NCBI GenBank assembly: GCA_014281115.1
Contig: JACONQ010000002.1
Coordinates: forward strand, 2,728,001 to 2,792,000
DNA: 64,000 nt
Source: Laburnicola sp. R22_1
Taxonomy: Eukaryota; Ascomycota; Dothideomycetes; Pleosporales; Didymosphaeriaceae
Direction of reading: 5' to 3'
In this document: positions 56,801-64,000 of the stretch, one piece after another
Layout of the letters: the number at the start of each line of letters is the position of its first letter
Numbering within the stretch: the stretch's first letter is position 1
The notes under the pieces: generated by a model
The model's database searches: none
The model's input: the letters and a program-made list of their open reading frames with translations, nothing else
What the model was told of the DNA's origin: nothing
Made by a program: the position numbers and the translations under genes

Positions 56801-58546
56801 AGTTCTAGTAGCTGGCTGTATGCCTATTACGTGACTTAACAGTTAGTTGATCGCATTATTACTTAGATGTCCTATAAGGATATAGAGCTAGGCCTTGCTC
56901 AGCGATCTTAATTTAGGCGGTAGGGCTGAGTACTGTGGCTAACATTAATGGGTAGCGAATGTTTGAAGCTGAGTAGATTGGGTAGATGGAGGATCAGTTT
57001 AATAGACTACTAGCTAGTAACCACCTAGCCTAGTGAGGCTAGCAATGTCTTCAACTTGTGACCCTAATAAGTTGGACCGATATAGAGTGTTTCTTCCTAA
57101 GTCGAAATAGACGTTTAATAATAATAGTTGGGCTAGAGAGACTAGGCTTATAAAGAAGCTTGGTATTAAGGCGACGCGCTTAAGCTTTGTCTTTCTCTGT
57201 CCTTAAGGCGTCAATAGGAGTATCTTAACTTCTCCCCATGCCTAAATAGCCATCTCTATGCCTCCTACGAGAACAATATTGTCTGGCGATGCAGAAGCCT
57301 TTTATTAGAACTTAGTAGGATTGTTGCAGATGTGGATATCAGTGGCTGGATCTAGCGTCCATAAGTGGAGGAGCAGAAAGTGTTGTAGCGTTGGCCCGTT
57401 ATTAAATGCCGATAAGTAGACAGCGTAGGCTTCATAGGGAAGGTCGGCTGCAGGTGCATCGCCTGCGTCGATTTCTATTAAATCAGGTTCTAACCTATGG
57501 CTCCCTTAAACCCTACGCTTCTTATAGCGCTAATTCTTTTCCTAAATCTTGTTTAGTATGCCTTTCGTATCCTTGGCTTCGTATTTAACTATCTTCTTGG
57601 CTTTTTTAGGGTTTTCAACGAATCCTCCTCTGCGCTATAAGGTGTCGATGTACGGACACTGTCCCCAATAGTGTAGATCCCCACAGAGACATGGCTTTAA
57701 TGGCTTTAATGGCTTGTTATAATAAGGTCTCTTTCTGTTGTTTTGTCTATATGGAGACTCCTCTTAATTCAATGTAGCTGCAAATGCTTCGCCTTGGATA
57801 GTTAATTTTGTTGCGGTCGTACGATAGTAGCGCAGGTATCCTGCTAGTAGTTCAGGTAGTGTTGGCTGGATAGAGTCGCTATCTGAGGCAGTTGAGATAG
57901 TTTCCGCGTTAAATACTGTGATAGCGATAGTAGCAGCGTAGCCAGGGTCGATCTGCCTGATAGCTCGAATAAGGTCCTTGTAAGGTTAGTAGCCATGCGT
58001 CTCTAGTAGCTTGAGTTGTTTAGCCCTGTTGTAGGCAGCAAGAAAGGTGCTATACTACTCCTCTAGATTCTCTCTACAAGTATGCAGTACTTTAGCAGTA
58101 TTATAGGCTTTCTGGACCTAATATTCTTAATCAGCTATTGTAGGGCTGTAGAGCTCCTGTAGCATCTTGAGCTAATCATAGAGGGACTTTTGGTCCTTAA
58201 TTTGATAGACTAGGTCCTAAGTAATAGTGTTAGCTACGTGCGCTTTAATTTAGCCAATCTTATCTTTAGTTCGTCTGTATTCCTTAAGCTCCCTATAGTA
58301 GAGACTTATTTCCTAATTATACTGCGCTCGAGCTTTAGTAGTAGGTTCTGTCGCTGGCAATCCGTCTTCATTAACAGTTTAAAACTGGGCAGGTTGCTGA
58401 GGCTTGCTAAGCGTTAATGGGGGTGACAGATCTAGATTAATATATCCCTATACGTCTCTAGCCTCTGCGAGCCTTTTAACAGTATAGATCTATAGTTCCT
58501 AGTTGTGTAGACCGTGAAGGATAATCGAAGAGCTGGCCTTTAACAT
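53813..58546 (-). pseudogene. Copia gag-pol polyprotein, RIP-damaged
   Basis: From an ATG at 58,546 the minus strand holds 1,578 codons to a TAA at 53,813, with no net frameshift; many TAG/TAA codons interrupt it. Domain order: Gag; a CCHC-like zinc knuckle (57,650-57,691, CLCGDLHYWGQC); protease-like LDPATDIHI (about 57,335-57,360); integrase, with KEQNSLVERL near 56,385-56,410; reverse transcriptase with the copia catalytic motif YVDD (54,797-54,808); and RNase H with LYCDN and the tail NGLTKLLPRQKHE near 53,840-54,050. Integrase before RT defines copia. This copy cannot make a full polyprotein; movement would need proteins from an intact relative. Confidence 0.9.
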
Positions 58547-58632
58547 GGCAAGATAGAGTAGGCTTAATTAACGGATAGGTAGGTAGGGAGTCAATATATG
58601 TATATAAGTGCGGATTAGGCTGGGCTTATAAC

Positions 58633-58801
58633 TATAAGCAGTTGGGTAGTATGTGTAGAAAGTGTATATCGTAGAAGTATCTGTGTTCAGATGTGTATAT
58701 GCCTGTGTATCGTACATGGAGTGATCAGAGGCTCGTATATAGTAGGCGAGCTGACTCATGAGACTAATGTCGTCATGTGACATAGCTCTAGGCTGCTTAC
58801 A
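58633..58801 (-). repeat. Copia LTR (5' LTR of the minus-strand element)
   Basis: 169 bp, same length as its partner and about 97% identical. It reads TATAAGCAG at its plus-strand left end. On the plus strand it contains an ATG (58,758) in frame with the downstream host exon. Confidence 0.95.
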
Positions 58802-61622
58802 CATCAAGACTGTTCAGAGATCGCCAAACCAACCGATCCCCAGACCCAATGTTTTCGAGCGTGTCAGTCAGCGCAAATTCAGTAACGCGATCGAAGGGCT
58901 GGAAGAACTGGTTGAGGATGCTGTCGAAACAGCAGAATATTCGGAACAACCGGAGCACGTTGAAGAAATTTATGAGACTATTGAAGATGCAAGGCATGCT
59001 ATCCAGGATGCATCGATGGATCCTGCTCGACACTTGATGGCGACTTCGTCACCGCTAAGTGCCTCTTCTGGAGATGTAAATCCCTCTCGCTCGGACCTGT
59101 ACATGCATGGTGGGCATCCGATCGCAAATGCAGAAAAGACGGTCAAACACGTGCACATGTCACCTTCAACCCAGCTGCGGCACGTTGCAACCCAACTGCG
59201 CGACGTTGAGCAGGGGGAACCGGAGACTGTTGACTGGGCTTACCGCAATGCAAAGGATTTGAAAAACCGTCGCTCTTCCTCCTCATCGTCGGTGTCATCT
59301 TCCTCTTCCTCTTCTGGACGACGACCATCACGTTTTAGCCCCGAAAGCGACCTTTTACAGCTACTTTCACCCGAGCCCGTCGCAACGGCACCCCGCGACC
59401 ATGTCGACCACGTACTCCGCCCAGCCATACCTAGCTCGCACCCTCGTGGCCGAACACGCGACCGGAAAGCCAACAGTGCCGAGCCCCGTCGCAGAAGACA
59501 CAGACATCGTCGAAGCTGGCGCAGTGATGATACTCGATCGACATCACGGTCAAGACATGCCCAGCATAGCTCATCGGACTCCAGGGATTACGATACTTCG
59601 TTTGACGAGGAAGATTTGCATGCTGCGAGCAAACCAAGACCGTATGGCGAGGAGCTTCGCGTAAAAGAGTTGGCCAATCACCATACCTTTAGCCTCACTC
59701 GCCATAATCGTCGACAGCCTATTGCTCGAAACTGGAGAACCGGAAAGAAGAGAATTTCAGCGTTGATAGCGTGCATCAACACCGCCCTACTGGGTATCAT
59801 TGTAGGGATTTATGTGAGTACGTCGTGCCCAAGAATATACTGCTCCGTCTGACAAGACTCAGGCTGGGGAGGTCCCGCGGATCCAGTATACGCTGGCCGA
59901 CGAACGCCACCACGTAATTGTCGGCAACGTCGTGTATGAATCCATCATTGGTAGTAGATGCGTCTCTAATTTCCGCGTAGCTTGTACTTTGGACTGGCAA
60001 TTTCGACGTTCATCTTCTGGCCTCTTCCTCTTCTTCACGGTCGCAAACCATATATTCTCGCCGCACTGACTCTGGCCATGCCGCTCCAATTCCCGCAAGC
60101 CCTCGTCGTCAGTCAGACGCGCTCACCCAGAAACGCCCAGTTCCGCATTGGCTTACTACTCGCCCGTGCCTTTACTGGTATTGTTTTGGGGTTTGCGAAT
60201 GTCAACTTCATTGCTGTCCTCCTTGATCTTTTCGGTGCTTCTCTGCAGAGCAAACATCCACACCACGAGTTTACGGTAGCAAGTGATGTCCGCAGGCACG
60301 GCGGTGGTATGGGCATGTGGCTCGGTATCTGGTCTTGGTGCGGGATTGGCTCGCTAGCTGGAGGGTTCCAGATTGGTGCTGGCATCATCGACTCTTTGAC
60401 TCCGGATTGGGGCTTTTACATTACCATTATGATTCTGGCTGCAGCGCTCGTTCTCAACGTCTTGGCGCCTGAGACACGGCGCTCTGCCTACCATCGCTCT
60501 GTGACCGAAGTCTACGATCAAGACGAGAATTACATTACCCGACGAGTGGCGCACGGCGAAATCAAACTCCACATCTCGACCGAAGGGCCCAATTACTGGT
60601 TCGAAGAAGTGTATGCCGGCCTGAAACTGTCTACCATGATGCTCTGTCAGCCAGGCTTCCTCGTCCTCGCCTTTTATCTCGGCTGGATCTACGCTCAAAT
60701 CGTGCTCGTCATTGTTTTGCTCGGCGCTCTCCTCTCTCACGACTACAGGTGGCACTCGCAATATGTCGGTCTGGGCGTCATGTCCATTTCCATTGGTGCC
60801 CTCCTGGCTATTCCTTTGGCCAAAGCCGGCATCTTCTCCCGCGAGCGCAAAAACGCCTTCAGAACAGACAGCATGACATTCCAAAAGCAAGTGACATGGT
60901 CAAGCCATCTGATCCGTCGCTGCGTCTTCACACTCGTCCTGCCCTTTATGGGGCTCGCGTATACCGTCTCTTGTGCCGGTCGTCCAGTCCACTACATGGT
61001 ACCGATATCCTTTGCGACCGCCGTGGGGTTTCTGTCCATCCTCGCCAGTGAAGAGTGCCACGGCCTCATCATGGAGACGTTTGACACATGCGATCTACAG
61101 CCAGGCGTCAACACGCGGCACAGGCTCCAAAGCATGGCCGTGCAAGACCGTTGCCGCCGCACAAATTACTCTTCGTTCCCGCGCGTAAGAGCCGGCATCT
61201 TTGCCAGCCAAACGCTCGCCTTTGTCGGCGCAGCGGTGGCGACAGAAGTAGGCGGCATCATGACGCGGCACATTGGCGCGCAAGCCTCGACTGGCGTGAC
61301 GGCCGGCATCTTACTCTGCCTGACTATCCTGCTCACGCTTGTTCTGGTGCGCTTCAAGGAGGTGCAGGTCATTCCTAACCATACGTTTGGGACGAGGCGC
61401 GATACAGCGGCTTGGCAGGAGTTCAAGGAGCTAGAAAAAGAAGGTAGGGGCAAGGAGTGGAAGGCGGTTGTGATTGGGAATCCGAGTGGGAAGATGAGGC
61501 GCATGAAGGTATTGGAACTGGGGGCTCTGTCGAGGTGGACGGAGATTCGGAAGCTAAACTTTCTTATCAGAGAAAAAGATCAGGCGAAGAAAAGAGACGA
61601 CTGGCATCAAGGGGCGAGCTAG

Positions 61623-61946
61623 AAGGATGTTGAGAGAAAGAAATGTAGTGCGCTTGCGGAGAAAAGTGATAGAAACTGTTTTCCACGTAGAGTCGTGATT
61701 TGCCTAGGTTTTTGCGGTTGCAGATTGAGGTTTGATCAGATGCTGTATTGTGCTACGATGGTTGTGATGCTTTTCCACGCAGTGCACGGGTCGCTCTCAC
61801 CCACAGTGTTCTTTGACAATAAACGCCAAGCCCCGCCCGCTCAGAGGTCCGACGGCGAGCCGCATCCGCAACCAGCCCGTCTCCACACTCACCTTGACAC
61901 ATCTCCACCACACACACACACTCTCTCTCTCTCTCACACACACACC
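61623..61946. promoter_or_regulatory. TAF9 upstream region with CA/CT microsatellites
   Basis: About 320 bp between the MFS stop and the TAF9 start. It ends in (CA)n, (CT)n and (CA)n runs (about 61,908-61,945) directly before the ATG, most likely 5' untranslated sequence. Confidence 0.6.
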
Positions 61947-62744
61947 ATGGCATCTCCAGCCGCCGAAAACATGCCAAACGGCATATCCACACCGCCCGCC
62001 ACCGCAACCGGCGCCGCCAACCCCAGCCCGCCCACGGCCCCATCGACGCAAGCCAACACGCAAACCTCGCAGCCCCAGCAACAGCCCGCCCCCTCGATGA
62101 GCGCGCCCTTCCCCCCAACCTCGTTCCAAGACCCGGGCACCTCGAAACGCCCCCGCGACGCGCGCCTCATCCACCTCGTGCTCGCCAACATGGGCGTGCA
62201 CGCCTACACGGAGCGCGTGCCCCTCCAGCTCCTCGACTTCGCGTACCGCTACACGTCCAGCATCCTCTCGGACGCGCTCTCGTACGAAGGGCCGTCGAAT
62301 TTCACGTCTAAGAAGGCGGCGGCGGCGGCGGCGGCGAAGAATAATGACGACGAAGGGGTGAGCATCCATGCGTTAAGGACGGCGATTGCGGCGCGGGCGC
62401 AGACGCAGTTTGGGGCGGCGTTGCCCAAGGAGTTTATGGGGGAGGTGGCGGCGGAGAGGAATCGGGTGGCGTTGCCGAGGGTGGAGAGGGAGTTTGGGTT
62501 GAGGTTGCCGCCGGAGAGGTATTGTTTTACGGGGGCGGCGTGGGGGGTGAAGGATGCGTGGGAGGAGGAGGAGATGGATGGTGGGAATGTGGGCGGGGCT
62601 GGGGAGGGGAGCGGGGGGGTTGGGAGCGGGGGGCCGGTTGGTGGGGGGGATACGGTTATGGGGGGGATGGAGGAGGAGGAGGTTGATGAGGAGGAGTTTG
62701 AGGAGGTGATGGGGACGGGGGATGCGAGTATGACGAATGGGTAG
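61947..62744 (+). CDS. TAF9: TFIID/SAGA subunit Taf9
   Basis: A single exon of 265 residues. Taf9 pairs with Taf6 by a histone fold in TFIID and SAGA, at core promoters in the nucleus. The N-terminal 65 residues are Pro/Thr/Gln-rich and disordered. The histone fold follows at about 70-170, starting RPRDARLIHLVLANMGVHAY and continuing ERVPLQLLDFAYRYTSSILSDAL, with an Ala-run insert after the third helix and FGLRLPPERYCFTGAAWGV closing the conserved part. The C terminus is Gly/Glu-rich and acidic. The ATG at 61,947 is preferred because an upstream in-frame ATG at 61,695 would add a hydrophobic low-quality leader. Confidence 0.93.
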   Translation: MASPAAENMPNGISTPPATATGAANPSPPTAPSTQANTQTSQPQQQPAPSMSAPFPPTSFQDPGTSKRPRDARLIHLVLANMGVHAYTERVPLQLLDFAYRYTSSILSDALSYEGPSNFTSKKAAAAAAAKNNDDEGVSIHALRTAIAARAQTQFGAALPKEFMGEVAAERNRVALPRVEREFGLRLPPERYCFTGAAWGVKDAWEEEEMDGGNVGGAGEGSGGVGSGGPVGGGDTVMGGMEEEEVDEEEFEEVMGTGDASMTNG

Positions 62745-63303
62745 AGGGTGGGGGTGGAGCTGACTGGGGGCGTTTGGCGAGGGGGCGTGGATGGCTGGCT
62801 GGTATGCTCTTTTTTGCTGGGCGGCGGCTTCGCTGGCCAGCTAGCTGTTGTTTCCGAGGGACCTGGACTCGATGCGTACAGCACACACAGCCCTTGCTGG
62901 GTCTGGAGTAGGCGTTTGAGGTTGGATGCATTTCACGGCGTTTATAGGGCTATCATGGGGGATATACCAGATTCAACCGTCTTTCCTTTACATAGCTTGC
63001 CTACTGCCCTCGTGGAAAGGAAATGAAATGGCGTAGGCTTCCCATATCATGCAGTTTCATTTCCTTGTCCGAATGCCCTGTTGCGGACGTAGTAATACAA
63101 TAATACATGCGGTCTGAGGATGTAGACGGCATTCGCGCTCGTGTTATATATACATTGGAAGGTGCAGTGAAGTGAAGGATATCTATCCCATCCCGCAAAC
63201 GCCATATAAATGCAGCAGCGGAATTTTTGCGTGCATGCATGCCCACCATGCCCATCGGCCAAGTTCCCAACTTCCACCATCCCCTCCCATCCCACGCACC
63301 GCC
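62745..63303. other. Convergent intergenic region TAF9/CMC1
   Basis: About 560 bp between the converging stops. Open frames here have no family signature; it presumably holds both 3' untranslated regions. Confidence 0.6.
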
Positions 63304-63864
63304 CTACCTCCCCCCCTCCCCCCGCCCAGCAACCTCGGCCTTCTTCCCCTGCAACTTCCCCCCCTCATCCAACGCCCACCACTCCATATGCTTCCGCCTC
63401 GCCTCCTCGACCTGCCTCTCGCGCTCCAGGCGCGCGCGCTTGCGCTCCCCGGCTAACTGGAACCACTCTGCGCGGGCTTTATCCAGCTCGTCTTGCCCCT
63501 GGTATTGCAGCATGCACGTGTTCATGGCGAGTTTTGGGGCGCGGCAGGCCCAGGCGAGGCTGAAGGTGCGGTTGGTGGCGCAGGCTGCGAAGGCTGTTTG
63601 GGGGGGGGGGGGTGGTGTTAGTGTGGGTTGAGTGGAGGGAGGGGCGGTATCGCATCGCGGGGATGCATTGGCGTGGATTTATGCATTGGGTAGGAGAGTA
63701 GAGGACGAGGACGGACCTGCGATTTCTGGAGCGCATTTCGCGCGCACGTTGGCGTAGTAGAGGTCTCGGACTTGTTGTTCTTGCGGGGCGGAGAGGGGCG
63801 TGGGGTTCGAGGGGAGTTTGTGGATTGGTGGTGGTGGGTCGGATGGGGTGGTGGCCATTGCCAT
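63304..63864 (-). CDS. CMC1: Cmc1-like twin CX9C mitochondrial protein
   Basis: Two exons (63,864-63,717 and 63,593-63,304; 123-bp intron) encode 145 residues. The twin CX9C hairpin is clear: Cys44/Cys54 and Cys66/Cys76, with KCAPEIA and CRAPKLAMNTC. Cmc1 sits in the mitochondrial intermembrane space, is imported by the Mia40 disulfide relay, and helps copper delivery and assembly of cytochrome c oxidase subunit 1. The intron divides the first CX9C between Ala49 and Ala50. Its donor is G|GTCCGT, weaker than usual, and a C run precedes the acceptor. The extra C-terminal Lys/Glu helix is longer than in yeast. Met3 is an alternative start. Cmc2 or another CX9C protein cannot be fully excluded. 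Confidence 0.85.
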
Positions 63865-64000
63865 GGTTGCCGCGGTCGCGCGGAGGAGAGCGTGGAGGTT
63901 TCGACTTTGGGTGGGATGGTTCGGAGGGCTGGCGGGGTAGAAGGGTGATTGTGTAGAGCGGTTTGTAGAGCAGGCAGAGCGGAGGTTGTCGTTTGTCGTC
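63865..64000. promoter_or_regulatory. CMC1 upstream region
   Basis: The last 136 bases lie upstream of the CMC1 start; no further gene can be read before the window ends. Confidence 0.5.

Larger units (their letters stand above)
53162..58801 (-). mobile_element. Full-length Ty1/copia LTR retrotransposon
   Basis: Two 169-bp LTRs (53,162-53,330 and 58,633-58,801) flank one minus-strand gag-pol frame. The 5-bp target duplication CATCA lies at 53,157-53,161 and 58,802-58,806. LTR ends form TGTAAGCAG...CTGCTTACA (the 58,633 end reads TATAAGCAG). A polypurine tract (AAAGGGGGTG on the minus strand) lies beside the 53,330 LTR, as expected for the 3' end of a minus-strand element. The order gag, protease, integrase, RT, RNase H is that of copia, not gypsy. 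The body has RIP-type stops. Confidence 0.96.
52480..61622 (+). pseudogene. MFS transporter gene split by a copia element
   Basis: Host segments: 52,480-53,161, then 58,807-59,813, 59,863-59,933 and 59,981-61,622. Leaving out the retrotransposon and one CATCA copy, the frame is unbroken at 1,133 residues. The start is uncertain (52,480, or 52,591). The first 540 or so residues are disordered, with Ser/Arg-rich tracts. The MFS domain with about 12 membrane helices follows, beginning at ISALIACINTALLGIIVGIY. LHGRKP after helix 2 resembles the MFS signature loop. The substrate is unknown; a DHA1-like drug or polyamine exporter is a loose guess. As it stands the 5' frame stops two codons into the LTR, at 53,164. 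Introns downstream are normal and codons undamaged, which argues for a recent hit. Confidence 0.88.

Noticed and set aside
53331..58632. Separate fungal genes inside the copia body (for example 57,406-57,588)
   Set aside because: All recognisable protein sequence there belongs to the minus-strand gag-pol frame.

Overview
The window looks like nuclear DNA of a filamentous ascomycete. Protein-coding genes carry short introns (about 45-160 bp) with fungal splice signals, the genes are orthologues of yeast/ascomycete housekeeping genes, and the repeats carry the CpA-to-TpA scars of repeat-induced point mutation (RIP). The sharp split between a long AT-rich, RIP-destroyed block and a GC-balanced gene block is typical of Dothideomycetes such as Pleosporales. 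The class assignment is inference.

Region 1 (about 1-22,430) is a transposon graveyard. Most of it is nearly devoid of CA and TG dinucleotides and of ATG codons, so no gene survives. Recognisable inside it are a pogo-like DNA transposon (5094-6946, transposase on the minus strand), a roughly 0.6 kb CpA-containing island with a tRNA-like head (about 13,355-13,965, possible SINE), and a pogo-like element (17,601-21,607) that carries a second pogo-like element (19,044-21,177) inserted in its transposase frame. All three DNA transposons have TA target duplications and terminal inverted repeats holding a motif repeated at exactly 17 bp. An inverted repeat links the window's first 210 bp to about 17,265-17,440.

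Region 2 (22,624-53,161) is a normal gene block: SWR1 chromatin remodeller (-), a hypothetical protein with a perfect 15-bp minisatellite (-), a SAT4/rhodopsin-like seven-helix membrane protein (-), tRNA-His guanylyltransferase THG1 with a very long linker (-), UTP11 (+, GC-AG intron), a short-chain dehydrogenase (-), TMA23-like nucleolar protein (+), the lipin phosphatidate phosphatase PAH1 (-), a fibronectin type III/coiled-coil membrane protein (+), and a DJ-1/Hsp31-like protein (+). These are independent housekeeping genes, not a cluster; UTP11 and TMA23 both serve ribosome biogenesis, and THG1 serves tRNA maturation.

Region 3 (52,480-61,622) is an MFS transporter gene split by a complete 5.64 kb Ty1/copia retrotransposon (53,162-58,801, minus strand) with two 169-bp LTRs and a 5-bp CATCA target duplication. 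The host reading frame continues exactly across the insertion, so this allele is a recent knock-out or truncation. TAF9 (+) and CMC1 (-) close the window as a convergent pair.

No CRISPR array, rRNA gene, secondary-metabolite cluster or clear intact tRNA was seen. The most notable items are the shared 17-bp TIR architecture, the nested pogo elements, the LTR-gene junction with an in-frame ATG, and the oversized THG1 linker.
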